NCBI GenBank assembly: GCA_963823245.1
Contig: CAWGKQ010000010.1
Span: 186,001 to 250,000, forward strand
Direction: 5' to 3'
Origin: JAWVFM01 sp963823245
Lineage (GTDB): Bacteria; Actinomycetota; Thermoleophilia; Solirubrobacterales; 70-9
DNA length: 64,000 bases
Below are positions 41,991 through 49,929 of this stretch, piece by piece. The first letter of the stretch is position 1, and every line of letters starts with the position of its first letter. The notes under the pieces are model-generated. The model had not been told where the DNA came from and did no database searches. It saw only the letters and a program-made list of their open reading frames with translations. The translations under genes were made by a program, and so were the position numbers.

Positions 41991-42418
41991 TCAACGCACG
42001 GCCGAGCGCTTGAATGCGCGAATCGCCACGGCGCCGAACGCGACCGCGAAGAAGGCCACGACGCCGAGGCTCAGAAACGCCTCGACGGTCGTGTTGCCCG
42101 CGCCCCATATGTCATGGAGGCCGGTACCGCTCGAGTCGACGAATCCGTAGCGCATCAGCGCCATCGCATGCGTCAGCGGCAGCACCTTCGCGAACGCGGT
42201 GAGGACACCCGGCAGGGCGCCGGCGAAGAACTACGGCAGGATCGGGAATTGACGGGGGTCGCCCCGACGTAGTCCTCCTGCTGGTCGATCCGCGCGGCGA
42301 GTGTCTCAGCGATCGCGTACATGAGCACTACGAGCAGCGCCCCCGGAGCAGCGAACCAAATGAGCCCCGAGGCGGTCACGTGAAAGTCGGCGCCCCGCAG
42401 TCGGTCGGATTCACCACC
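41991..42418 (-). pseudogene. C-terminal remnant of an ABC-2-type transporter permease
   Basis: Only the C-terminal third survives. In order it reads RLRGADFHVTASGLIWFAAP, VVLMYAIAETLAARIDQQED, then after a frameshift near 42255 QFPILP, an in-frame TAG, FFAGALPGVLTAFAKVLPL and THAMALMRYGFVDSSG, ending FKRSAVR. This is the usual C-terminal half of DrrB-like permeases. The 5' part is absent: a TGA lies at 42419-42421 and coding similarity ends there. Truncation, frameshift and stop together make it a true pseudogene. Confidence 0.75.
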
Positions 42419-42502
42419 TCACTTGGCCGGATCGTGGCTGTTGACCTGATCACAGATCGCGAGAAGCTGCGTGGACTCTCCCTCGAGTCGCGGAACGCAT
42501 GA
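42410..42502 (+). pseudogene. Possible C-terminal scrap of a SigJ-type ECF sigma factor
   Basis: The plus-strand frame FTTSLGRIVAVDLITDREKL, then RGLSLESRNA and TGA, resembles the GRIVAIDLIADPEKL ending of ECF sigma factors with a SnoaL-like tail. Only about 30 codons remain, abutting the ABC-2 remnant. The similarity is recalled by eye and short. Confidence 0.35.
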
Positions 42503-42575
42503 CAACGGGGTGAGTAGGGCTCGCTTGCGTGCGCTCACGGGCCTTCCTTGATGCCGCAAGGGGCTTGCCTAAGCC

Positions 42576-42591
42576 ATGGGCGATCCAGGAC
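42576..42591 (+). repeat. 16-bp direct repeat at the tRNA-Ile 3' end (proximal copy)
   Basis: Second copy of ATGGGCGATCCAGGAC, here as the genuine 3' terminus of tRNA-Ile on the minus strand plus one adjacent base. See 40785-40800. Confidence 0.7.
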
Positions 42592-42650
42592 TCGAACCTG
42601 GGACCTCCTCCTTATCAGAGAGGCGCTCTAACCGACTGAGCTAATCGCCC
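42577..42650 (-). tRNA. tRNA-Ile (anticodon GAT)
   Basis: A 74-nt cloverleaf on the minus strand: acceptor GGGCGAT with ATCGCCC, D arm GCTC/GAGC, anticodon loop CTGATAA giving GAT for AUC/AUU, and T arm CCAGG-TTCGAGT-CCTGG. Discriminator A; CCA not encoded. Its 3' end is duplicated 1.8 kb downstream. Confidence 0.95.
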
Positions 42651-42688
42651 CGAGGCGCGCATTGTAGAAGCGGCCGGTGGAGCGTCGC

Positions 42689-42694
42689 TAGGGT
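42689..42694 (+). promoter_or_regulatory. -10-like element of pdxH
   Basis: TAGGGT 8 nt before the pdxH ATG, fitting a leaderless transcript. Confidence 0.35.
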
Positions 42695-42702
42695 GGCCGA
42701 CC

Positions 42703-43323
42703 ATGCCGCGAAGGCCCGACATGCCGCCGCTCGAGCGCTCGATGCTTGCAGCGGATCCCATCGAGCAGTTCGCGGATTGGTTCTCACGCGCCGAGGCGGA
42801 GGTGCCCCTCCCCGATGCGATGTGCCTCGCCACCGCGGGCACCGACGGGGCGCCGGACGCGCGAATGGTGCTCCTGAAAGGCTTCGACTCCGAGGGCTTT
42901 CGCTTCCACACGAACTACGACTCGCCGAAGGCGCAGCAGCTCGAGGCCGCCGGCCGCGCGGCGATCGTCTTCTACTGGCGCGAGCTGGATCGCCAGGTCC
43001 GAGTCCACGGAACCGTCGAACGGCTGCCGGCGCCGGAATCCGACCGCTACTTCGCGACCCGGCCGCGGGAGCGCCAGCTCTCGGCCTGGGCCTCGCCGCA
43101 GAGCCGCCCGCTGGCTGACCGCGCCGAGCTCGACGCGTTGGTCGAGGGCGTGTCCGGGCGCTTTCCCGAGGACGTGCCGCGACCCGAGGGGTGGGGCGGC
43201 TACCTGGTTCGCCCCGAGGTGGTCGAGTTCTGGCAGGGCCAGGTCGGCCGCCTGCACGACCGCTTCCGCTACACGAGCGAGGACGCGGGCGCGCGCTGGC
43301 GGATCGAGCGGCTGGCGCCCTAG
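42703..43323 (+). CDS. pdxH: Pyridoxamine/pyridoxine 5'-phosphate oxidase
   Basis: 206 residues, FMN enzyme forming pyridoxal 5'-phosphate. PDARMVLLKGFDSEGFRFHT, SPKAQQLEA, IVFYWRELDRQVRVHGTVER and ASPQSRPLADRAELDA are the standard FMN and substrate blocks, and RLHDRFRYT is close to the conserved C-terminal RLHDR. The stop overlaps the convergent parB stop in CTAG. Confidence 0.93.
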   Translation: MPRRPDMPPLERSMLAADPIEQFADWFSRAEAEVPLPDAMCLATAGTDGAPDARMVLLKGFDSEGFRFHTNYDSPKAQQLEAAGRAAIVFYWRELDRQVRVHGTVERLPAPESDRYFATRPRERQLSAWASPQSRPLADRAELDALVEGVSGRFPEDVPRPEGWGGYLVRPEVVEFWQGQVGRLHDRFRYTSEDAGARWRIERLAP

Positions 43324-44168
43324 CGCTCGCGCAGGCGGGCGGCCAGGGCCTCGAGCTCGTCCAGGTCGTCGAAGTGGAGCTCGGCGCTGATGCCGCGGCG
43401 GGCCGCGCGGACGCGGACCCCGTGCCCGAGCGCCGACTCGAGCTGTTCCTCGGCGCGGCCGAGCATCGCCGCCTGGTCGGGGTGCTGAACGACCTTCGCC
43501 CGCCTCGCCCGCCCCTCCCCCTTCACGCGGCGCTCGGTCTCGCGGACCGACCATCCGGCCCGTGCGGCATCGCGGGCGAGCTGGCGGCGGGCGTCGGCGC
43601 CGCGCGCCTGAAGGATCGCCCGGCCATGGCCCTCGCTGAGTGCGCCGGACTCGATCATCCCGAGCGCCTCCGGAGGCAGGTCGAGGAGGCGGATCAGGTT
43701 CGAGATCGCAGGACGGCTGCGGCCGAGGCGGCGCGCGAGCTCGTCCTTAGAGATCCCGAGGTCCTCGACCAGCGTCGCGCATGCGCGGGCCTCCTCCACC
43801 GCATTCAGGTCCTCCCTGGCCACGTTCTCGATCAGCGCCGTCTCGAGCCGGCGCGGCTCGTCCTGATCGCGGATCAGCGCCGGCACCGTTTCGAGACCCG
43901 CGCTCTGCGCCGCTCGCAAGCGCCGTTCGCCGGCGACCAGCTCGTAGCGGCCGTCGCCCAGCGGGCGCACGATGAGCGGCTGGACCACGCCGACCGCGGC
44001 TATCGACTCGGCGAGGGCGGCTATCGACTCGGCGTCGAAGCGCGTGCGCGGCTGGGCCGGATTGGGCCGGATGAGCGCGATCGGCAGCTCGCGGAGCTCG
44101 GGCTCGCCCACTTCGTCGGGCGGCGGGAGGATCGCGGCAAGGCCCCTCCCCATTCCCCTACTGCTCAT
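43320..44168 (-). CDS. parB: Chromosome-partitioning protein ParB
   Basis: About 282 residues. MGRGLAAIL is the ParA-stimulating N-terminus, ELPIALIRPNPAQPRTRFD starts the CTPase/ParB domain, ELVAGERRLRAAQ and LIENVAREDLNAVEEARA are boxes I and II, and GRSRPAISNLIRLLDLP is the HTH that reads parS. The C-terminal dimerisation domain is short. An ESIAAL/ESIAAV duplication comes from an 18-21 bp tandem repeat near 43997-44035. ATG 44168 has GGGGGAG upstream and overlaps parA by 11 nt. Confidence 0.95.
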   Translation of the reverse strand: MSSRGMGRGLAAILPPPDEVGEPELRELPIALIRPNPAQPRTRFDAESIAALAESIAAVGVVQPLIVRPLGDGRYELVAGERRLRAAQSAGLETVPALIRDQDEPRRLETALIENVAREDLNAVEEARACATLVEDLGISKDELARRLGRSRPAISNLIRLLDLPPEALGMIESGALSEGHGRAILQARGADARRQLARDAARAGWSVRETERRVKGEGRARRAKVVQHPDQAAMLGRAEEQLESALGHGVRVRAARRGISAELHFDDLDELEALAARLRER

Positions 44169-44997
44169 GAGGCTCCCCCTCAAGCTGAGCCTTAGACTCT
44201 CCACCGGCCCCGGGGTGGCTCACCGCCACGTGCGTCGCCTGCTCGCGTTCGGCCAGCTCGCGGGCGAGCTCGCGGTAGGCGATGGAGCCGGTGGAGGAGG
44301 GCGCGTGCTCGGTCACCGGAAGGGCGAAACTCGGGGCCTCGGCGACCCTGACGCTGCGGGGGATGACGGTCTTGAACACGAGCTGGGGGAGGTGGTCGCG
44401 AAGCTCGCGCTCGACGTCCTGGGCGAGCCTCGTCCGCTCGTCGTGCATGGTGATGACGACGCCGGTCAGAACGAGCGCGGGGTTGAGCTCGCGTCGGATG
44501 AGCTCCAGGGTCCCGAGGAACTCGACCAGGCCCTCGAGCGCCAGGTACTCGGCCTGAACCGGCACCACGACGCGGTCGGCGGCCGTCAGCGCGTTGACGG
44601 CGACGGGCCCGAGCGATGGGGGACAGTCGAGAAGGGTGAGGGCGAACCGCTCCCGGATCGGGCCGAGCCGCTCCCGCAGCCGCGTCTCGTAGCGGTCGAC
44701 GCGCGGCAGCTCGACCGCGGCGCCCGCGAGATCGCGCGTGGCGGGCACGATCCAGAGATTGTCCGGCCCCGCGGGTCGGGCCGCCTCGGCGAGCGAGGCG
44801 TCGCCCACCAGGCAGTCGTAGGCCGACGGGGCCTCTTCCCGGCCGATACCGAGGGCGACCGTCGCGTTGCACTGCTGGTCGAGGTCGACGAGCAGTACCT
44901 GCTCACCCGCGGCCGCGGCGCAGGCGGCGAGGTTCACGGCCGTCGTCGTCTTGCCGACCCCGCCCTTCTGGTTCGCGACCGCGTAGACGACTCCCAT
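44158..44997 (-). CDS. parA: Chromosome-partitioning ATPase ParA (Soj family)
   Basis: About 279 residues. ANQKGGVGKTTTAVNLA is the deviant Walker A with both lysines, LLDCPPSLGP is Walker B, and QAEYLALEGLVEFL follows as in Soj proteins. It moves ParB-parS complexes after replication starts. The C-terminal 30 residues (ATHVAVSHPGAGG...) are a non-conserved hydrophilic tail. ATG chosen since the fold begins immediately. Confidence 0.95.
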   Translation of the reverse strand: MGVVYAVANQKGGVGKTTTAVNLAACAAAAGEQVLLVDLDQQCNATVALGIGREEAPSAYDCLVGDASLAEAARPAGPDNLWIVPATRDLAGAAVELPRVDRYETRLRERLGPIRERFALTLLDCPPSLGPVAVNALTAADRVVVPVQAEYLALEGLVEFLGTLELIRRELNPALVLTGVVITMHDERTRLAQDVERELRDHLPQLVFKTVIPRSVRVAEAPSFALPVTEHAPSSTGSIAYRELARELAEREQATHVAVSHPGAGGESKAQLEGEPHEQ

Positions 44998-45076
44998 CGC
45001 GGCGCGACGATAGCGAGGGGGCGGGCGGCGCAGTGAACATCCGCGACCTATGCCCGGGTACCGGGAATGGATTGCG

Positions 45077-45763
45077 CTAGTTCGGCTTTTGGGCTCGGCC
45101 TGGGCGGCGCGGGAGATTGGCCGGGGTCGGGCCGGCCTTCTTGACCACGTGGAGGTGGCGCTTGCGGCTCGCCGGGTAAGGGCGGACGGGGAGGACCGCT
45201 TCAAGCCGCATCGCCAAGCGCTCTTCGGCATCCGCCAGCGCGGCCTCCTCGTCCCTGTCGCGCGCGCCTTTCCACGCGACGAGCACGCCGCCATCTCGAA
45301 GCAGCGGCGACGCCAACTCCGCGTTTGTGACCAAGGTGCCAACCGCTCGCGCCGTCACCGCGTCGTACGCCTCCCGCCCACCGTCGGGTGGCTCCCTCGC
45401 TGCCCACTCCTCCGATCGCGCGTGCACGGCGCGAGCGTTCGCTATCCCGGCGGCATCAGCCGCCTCGTCGATGAAGGAGGCCTTACGGCGCACGGACTCG
45501 ATCAGATCGACCCGCGCGCGAGGCAGCGCCGCGGCCAGCGCGAGGCCCGGAAAACCGGCCCCCGCCCCGAGATCGGCGAGTGTGCCGGCGGCGGCGAGCT
45601 CGGGAACCTCTAGTCCCACCAGCGAGTCGGCGACGTGCACATCCCACGCCTGGATCGGGTCGCGCACGGAGCTGAGGGAGCGCGGATCGGAGGCCAGGAG
45701 CTCGAGGACGCGCTCCAGCGACCGGCGGGCAGCCGGAGCGAGCGCGGAATGGGGTGACGTCAA
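45077..45763 (-). CDS. rsmG: 16S rRNA (guanine527-N7)-methyltransferase
   Basis: 228 residues. SAM enzyme methylating G527. WDVHVADSLVGLEV is the RsmG N-terminal block, LADLGAGAGFPGLALA binds SAM, and YDAVTARAVGTL is the family motif. TTG start overlaps the khpB stop (TTGA). Part of the conserved rpmH-rnpA-yidD-yidC-jag-rsmG-parA-parB string near origins. The 79 nt between it and parA show nothing. Confidence 0.93.
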   Translation of the reverse strand: MTSPHSALAPAARRSLERVLELLASDPRSLSSVRDPIQAWDVHVADSLVGLEVPELAAAGTLADLGAGAGFPGLALAAALPRARVDLIESVRRKASFIDEAADAAGIANARAVHARSEEWAAREPPDGGREAYDAVTARAVGTLVTNAELASPLLRDGGVLVAWKGARDRDEEAALADAEERLAMRLEAVLPVRPYPASRKRHLHVVKKAGPTPANLPRRPGRAQKPN

Positions 45764-46242
45764 TCCGCGACCAGGGGGGCGACGACGACGCAGCGCTCTG
45801 GCTCAGCGCCCTCGCTGAACGTCTCGATCCCGCTGCGGTCCTTCAGATGCTGGTGAACGATCCGGCGCTCCGTCGGGCTCATCGGCTCGAGCTCGATCTC
45901 CTTGCCGGACTCGAGCGCCCGCTCGGCGGCGCGATCGGCCTGGCGCTCCACGACCTCTCGGCGCTCCTCGCGGTAGCCGGCCGCGTCGACGGACACCCGC
46001 TTGCGGTCCCCGCTTCCGGCAAAGGCCGCCCGGTAGCAGACGAGCTGGATCGCGTCGATGGTGTGACCGCGGCGGCCGATGACCATCCCGAGGTCCTCGC
46101 CCTCGATTCGCCCGCTGATCTCGTCGGAGTCCTCGCTCACGTCGACGTCGGCGTCGAGGTCGAGGGCCTCGACGACGCGCTCGAGGATCACGCGCACGCG
46201 TTCAGCGGGCTCGGCCGGTAGTGCGGCGGTGTCGGGGGTCAT
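45760..46242 (-). CDS. KhpB/Jag-type single-stranded RNA-binding protein (KH-R3H)
   Basis: About 160 residues. A KH domain with the GMVIGRRGHTIDAIQ loop (GxxG as IGRRG) and a C-terminal R3H domain with MSPTERRIVHQHL and the R-x-x-x-H pattern. No Jag-N domain. KhpB partners KhpA in binding small and messenger RNAs and is linked to cell elongation. ATG 46242 is preferred because TAGACT (46255-46250) lies exactly 7 nt upstream; GTG 46260 would add six residues. Confidence 0.88.
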   Translation of the reverse strand: MTPDTAALPAEPAERVRVILERVVEALDLDADVDVSEDSDEISGRIEGEDLGMVIGRRGHTIDAIQLVCYRAAFAGSGDRKRVSVDAAGYREERREVVERQADRAAERALESGKEIELEPMSPTERRIVHQHLKDRSGIETFSEGAEPERCVVVAPLVAD

Positions 46243-46249
46243 CGCGGCG

Positions 46250-46255
46250 AGTCTA
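46250..46255 (-). promoter_or_regulatory. -10-like element of the khpB gene
   Basis: TAGACT on the minus strand 7 nt before ATG 46242, predicting a leaderless start inside the yidC-khpB junction. Confidence 0.4.
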
Positions 46256-46266
46256 TTCACGCGGGT

Positions 46267-47508
46267 TCAGCGACGACGCTTCTTCTTGCGCGGTGGGGGC
46301 GGCGGCTTCTTCACCGCCGCCTGCTGCTCCGGCGTGGCCTTCTCGGGCGCGGGGATGATCTTCTTCACCACCGCCTGCTGGCCCATCGTCCACAGGTTGG
46401 TCGTGATCCAGTACACGACGAGACCGGCGGGGAAGTTGATGATCAGCGGGGTGAAGATGACGGGCAGCGCGAACATCATCACCCGCTGGGCGCCCTCGGC
46501 CGAGGAGGCCATGATCGAGGTCGAGCCGACCATCGTCACGAAGTAGAGGGCCAGCAGGATGATCAGGGTGGCGCCCGTCGCCGGGTCGGAAAGGTTCTCG
46601 ATCCCGAGCCAGCCGGCGCCGTGGATCTCGGTGGTGAACTGGTCGCCTCGCAACAGGTAGAAGAGGGCGATGAAGATCGGTAGCTGCAGCAGCAGCGGGA
46701 AGCACGAGGCGAGGGGGTTGATCTGGTTCTTCTTGTAGAACTCCATCATCTCCCGCTGCTGGCGCTGCTTGTCGTCCTTGTAGCGCTGCTGGATCTCCTT
46801 GATCTGCGGCTGCAGCGCTTGGAGCGCGCGCATCGAGCGGATCTGCTTCAGCGAAAGCGGCAGGATCGCGAGGCGGGTCACGATCGTCAGGCAGACGATC
46901 GCGAGGCCCCACGACAGGCCGACGTTGTCGTGGAAGAAGGTGACGACCGCATTCGCGATCGTCACGAATGGCCGCAGGATGACAAGCGGCTCGTTCCGGG
47001 TCCGGATCGTGAGCTCGAACGCGCCCTGCTTGCCGTGGGCGCCGTCGACCTGGATGTAGTAGGTCTTGCCCTTGCCCGCGGTGAAGCCGACCTTGCTCTG
47101 CGTCCCGCATGCGTTGTCATCGCTCGCCACCTCTTGAAGCGAGGTGAGCGAATTACCCGTGTAGACGCCGAGCGTCGTGTCGAGGGTGCTTCCGCAGGTC
47201 TCGATCACCACGTCGCTGGTGCTCGACGAATCCCAGCGATACCAGGCGGATGACCCGCCCGGGGTGCCGGCCGGGGTCGGTTCGCCGGGTTCCCTCGTAA
47301 ACCCCTTGTTGCTCCCGGTCACGTTGATCGGCAGGTCGCCCTTGAGGACCTGGGCCTTCGCGAAGGAGTCGTTCTTCGGGGCGGGGCCGCCCGACTGGCC
47401 GAACGCCATCGCGGCGCTCAACAGCCAGGCGACGACCATCGCCGAGGCGATCCAGACCATCGGTCGCGGGAGCGCCCGAAGCTCTCGGGTTTTGCCCAGG
47501 AAGCGCAT
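46267..47508 (-). CDS. yidC: Membrane protein insertase YidC with PPC-like periplasmic domain
   Basis: 413 residues. TM1 is about 17-36. Residues 45-172 form a beta-rich external domain: AKAQVLKGDLPINVTGSNKG, SAWYRWDSSSTSDVVIETCG, TTLGVYTG and YYIQVDG, the pattern of a bacterial pre-peptidase C-terminal (PPC) domain, with likely disulphide C105-C134. The insertase core follows: LSWGLAIVCLTIVTRLAILP with the groove arginine, QPQIKEIQQRYKDDKQRQQR, QLPIFIALFYLLR and INFPAGLVVYWITTNLW. A basic RKKKRRR tail may bind ribosomes. Typical actinobacterial YidC lacks a PPC domain. Confidence 0.92.
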   Translation of the reverse strand: MRFLGKTRELRALPRPMVWIASAMVVAWLLSAAMAFGQSGGPAPKNDSFAKAQVLKGDLPINVTGSNKGFTREPGEPTPAGTPGGSSAWYRWDSSSTSDVVIETCGSTLDTTLGVYTGNSLTSLQEVASDDNACGTQSKVGFTAGKGKTYYIQVDGAHGKQGAFELTIRTRNEPLVILRPFVTIANAVVTFFHDNVGLSWGLAIVCLTIVTRLAILPLSLKQIRSMRALQALQPQIKEIQQRYKDDKQRQQREMMEFYKKNQINPLASCFPLLLQLPIFIALFYLLRGDQFTTEIHGAGWLGIENLSDPATGATLIILLALYFVTMVGSTSIMASSAEGAQRVMMFALPVIFTPLIINFPAGLVVYWITTNLWTMGQQAVVKKIIPAPEKATPEQQAAVKKPPPPPRKKKRRR

Positions 47509-47828
47509 CAGAGGCCACTCGAAGTGCGCGGGGCGGTGGCCGGTGGATCAGCTCGGCCCGTCTCGGGCGGCCGGAAAAGGGTTCGCGCCTCCACGGGGTC
47601 ATAGCCTCCGTGACTCCACGGGTTGCAGCGGATGACCCGCCAGGCCGCGACCACGGAGCCGCGCAGGATGCCGAGCTCGCGGACCGCGTCCTCAGCGTAC
47701 GCGGAGCAGGTCGGCTCGTACTTGCAGCGGCGGGGCAGCGCGGGCGAGATCAGGCGCCTGTAGGCGAGGAGCGGAAGAAGGAAGAGCGCCGTCAGGCCGG
47801 CGCGGACGCGCTGCGCGAGGCGTTTCAC
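47508..47828 (-). CDS. yidD: Membrane protein insertion efficiency factor YidD
   Basis: 106 residues. YRRLISPALPRRCKYEPTCS, then YAEDAVRELG and the RCNPWSHGGYDPV block define the family. The N-terminal amphipathic helix anchors it to the inner face of the membrane near YidC. The start overlaps rnpA by 4 nt and the end overlaps the yidC start, so the three are coupled. Confidence 0.93.
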   Translation of the reverse strand: MKRLAQRVRAGLTALFLLPLLAYRRLISPALPRRCKYEPTCSAYAEDAVRELGILRGSVVAAWRVIRCNPWSHGGYDPVEARTLFRPPETGRADPPATAPRTSSGL

Positions 47829-48208
47829 GTCGAACGGTCCTTCACGTCGTCGATCAGCTCCCGCAGTGCTTCGGTCACGCCCGCCGTGCGGTCACGCGCC
47901 ACGAGCCCGGCTGCCTCCGGCCGGGCGACGACCACGAAGTCGCCGCCTTGGCCGAGCGAGTCGCCGAGCGACCAGAAGGCCTCTCGCACGGCCCGCTTGA
48001 CGGCGTTTCGCTCGACGGCACCGCCCACCTTCCGCCCAACCGACACGCCGAGCCGCACGTCGTCCGCGGTCTCGGCGTCCGCCTCACGCGAAAACGTGTA
48101 CAGCACGAAGAACCGGTTGCCCCGGGAGGCGCCCTGGCGGAACACGCGGTCGAAGTCGCCGCTGCGGGTCAGCCGCTGGCGACGGCGCGAGGCGCCGCTT
48201 CGGGCCAT
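47825..48208 (-). CDS. rnpA: Ribonuclease P protein component
   Basis: About 127 residues. RLTRSGDFDRVFRQGASRGN is the family N-terminus and RNAVKRAVREAFW the RNR motif that contacts the P RNA. Needed for 5' tRNA maturation. The ATG at 48208 overlaps the rpmH stop by one base. Confidence 0.95.
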   Translation of the reverse strand: MARSGASRRRQRLTRSGDFDRVFRQGASRGNRFFVLYTFSREADAETADDVRLGVSVGRKVGGAVERNAVKRAVREAFWSLGDSLGQGGDFVVVARPEAAGLVARDRTAGVTEALRELIDDVKDRST

Positions 48209-48342
48209 CAGGGGGTGAGCCGCTTGCGGCCCTTGCGGCGGCGGCGGCGGATCACCTCGCGGCCCGCGCGGGTCCGCATGCGTGCGCGGAACCCGTGGGT
48301 GCGGGCGCGCTTGCGCTTCTTGGGCTGGTAGGTCCGCTTCAC
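48208..48342 (-). CDS. rpmH: 50S ribosomal protein L34
   Basis: 44 residues, basic: begins V/M-K-R-T-Y-Q-P-K-K-R-K-R-A-R-T-H-G-F and ends R-K-R-L-T-P, matching L34 along its whole length. GTG start at 48342. First gene of the minus-strand origin string, with a TATACT -10 about 49 nt upstream. Confidence 0.97.
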   Translation of the reverse strand: MKRTYQPKKRKRARTHGFRARMRTRAGREVIRRRRRKGRKRLTP

Positions 48343-48390
48343 AGTCGACGGCGCTCGGGGGCCGCGGTGGTTCGGCCGCGGCGGCGAGCC

Positions 48391-48396
48391 AGTATA
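48391..48396 (-). promoter_or_regulatory. -10 element (TATACT) of rpmH
   Basis: TATACT on the minus strand leaves a leader of about 40 nt before the rpmH GTG. It lies in the 180-nt rpmH-dnaA interval, which otherwise holds the dnaA promoter and a short T run (TTTTT, about 48447). Confidence 0.5.
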
Positions 48397-48508
48397 GGGG
48401 CACGACCCGGACCCGCCACCCAGTGGCGAGGCGGCGGCGGCGGAGCGTTTTTCGCGCGTTATGCGCGGGCCTCTCGGTCAGGCGCGGTGGCGGTCGCGTG
48501 GCAGCTCC

Positions 48509-48514
48509 TATGAT
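48509..48514 (+). promoter_or_regulatory. -10 element (TATGAT) of dnaA
   Basis: TATGAT 8 nt before the dnaA GTG, predicting a leaderless dnaA mRNA. No -35 consensus upstream. Confidence 0.5.
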
Positions 48515-48522
48515 CGCCCGCC

Positions 48523-49929
48523 GTGCCTCTTCCCCTCTCCTCCGACCTCGATTCGATCTGGACGGAGGTGCGGGAGGCGCTCGCCGAATCGCTCCCGCCC
48601 TCGACGTTCGAGCTCTGGCTCGAGGCCCTTCGCCCCGTGTCGCTCCGGGCCGGGACGCTCGAGCTCGAGGCACCCTCGTCGAGCCGCGAGTGGGTCGAGC
48701 GTCGCTACGGCGCGCTGATCGAGCGCGTCGCCCGCGATCGATCAGCCGACGTCGAGCGGGTGGAGCTCCTCGGCGCGAAGCGCGCTGAGGAGCCCGACCC
48801 GGACGTCGAGCCGCTGAAGCCGAACCCGCTTCACACGTTCGACCGGTTCGTGATCGGGCCCGGAAACCGCCTCGCCCACTCCGCCGCCCTCGCCGTCGCC
48901 GAGTCGCCGGGCGAGGCCTACAACCCCCTCTTCCTCCACGGCCCGCCCGGGCTCGGAAAGACCCACCTCCTCGGCGCCGTCGCCAACTACCTCGGCGACC
49001 GCAGGCCCGACCTCTCCGTCCACTGCACGACGGCGGAGCGCTTCACGACCGAGTTCGTCACCTGTCTGAGAGAGGACGGCCCCGCCGCCTTCAAGCGTCG
49101 GCACCGCGACGTCGACGCGCTCCTCATCGACGATGTGCAGGCCTTGGAGGGCAAGCCGAAGACCGAGGAGGAGTTCGTCGACACCTTCAACGCCCTCCAT
49201 CTCGCCGGCAAGCAGATCGCTCTCTCGAGCGACCGGCCACCCGAGGCGCTCGAGCATCTCGCCGAGCGTCTGCGCGACCGCTTCCACTGGGGCCTCACGG
49301 TGGAACTGGCTCCGCCCGACGTCCGGACGCGCGTCGCCCTTCTCTGGCGAATGACAACCTCGCTCCCTCTCCCTCTCGACGATCCCGGTGCGCTCGCGTC
49401 CATCGCCGCCTCGGTGCCCGACAACGTTCGTCGCCTCGAGGGAGCGATGACCCGCGTCGCGGCGCTCGGGTCGATGCTGAGCGAGCCGCTCACCCATGGG
49501 CTGGTCGACCGCGCGCTCGGCGCATCCGCCAAGCGTGATCACAAGCCCGCCGACGCCACGCCCAGGACCGACGCGATCAAGGAGGCCGTGGCCGAGGCGA
49601 CCGGCCTCGATCCACAACAGCTCAGCTCATCCTCGCGCGCCCCACGGATCGCGCAGGCGCGGCAGGTCGCCGTCTACCTGAGCCGCGAGCTCACGAACGC
49701 GAGCCTCGCCGGCCTCGCCCGCGACTTCAACCGCGACCACGCGACGATCCGTCACGCCATTCGCGCCGTCGAGGGTCGCCTCGAAGCCGGCTCACCCACC
49801 GCCCGCACCCTTGAGCAGGCCCGGGAGATACTCGGGGTCTCGCGAACGCCGAAGCCTCCAGCCGCCCCGCGCGCCGCTGACAATCCCCACCCTCGTCCCA
49901 CCTCCGCCAACCCGCATGAGCGCTCGTGA
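48523..49929 (+). CDS. dnaA: Chromosomal replication initiator protein DnaA
   Basis: 468 residues. Domain I (about 1-90) includes LPPSTFELWLEALRPVSL; domain III is the AAA+ ATPase with LHGPPGLGKTHLLGA (Walker A), ALLIDDVQALEGK (Walker B) and sensor SSDRPP; domain IV has ARDFNRDHATIRHAIRAVE, the box-binding signature. Domain II is short. A proline-rich 35-residue tail follows domain IV, longer than usual. Binds origin boxes and opens the DNA. Confidence 0.96.
   Translation: MPLPLSSDLDSIWTEVREALAESLPPSTFELWLEALRPVSLRAGTLELEAPSSSREWVERRYGALIERVARDRSADVERVELLGAKRAEEPDPDVEPLKPNPLHTFDRFVIGPGNRLAHSAALAVAESPGEAYNPLFLHGPPGLGKTHLLGAVANYLGDRRPDLSVHCTTAERFTTEFVTCLREDGPAAFKRRHRDVDALLIDDVQALEGKPKTEEEFVDTFNALHLAGKQIALSSDRPPEALEHLAERLRDRFHWGLTVELAPPDVRTRVALLWRMTTSLPLPLDDPGALASIAASVPDNVRRLEGAMTRVAALGSMLSEPLTHGLVDRALGASAKRDHKPADATPRTDAIKEAVAEATGLDPQQLSSSSRAPRIAQARQVAVYLSRELTNASLAGLARDFNRDHATIRHAIRAVEGRLEAGSPTARTLEQAREILGVSRTPKPPAAPRAADNPHPRPTSANPHERS

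Noticed and set aside
42372..42387. TCACGTGA palindrome with GAAA flank, parS-like
   Set aside because: Ten of 16 matches only, and it lies inside the ABC-2 remnant.
43997..44035. Tandem 18-21 bp repeat in parB
   Set aside because: Encodes a repeated ESIAA helix within a normal ParB segment; likely just protein-level similarity.
47821..47836. parS-like word CGTTTCACGTCGAACG near parAB
   Set aside because: Only 12 of 16 positions match the parS consensus and it is explained by the yidD start codons; true sites usually match 14 or more.
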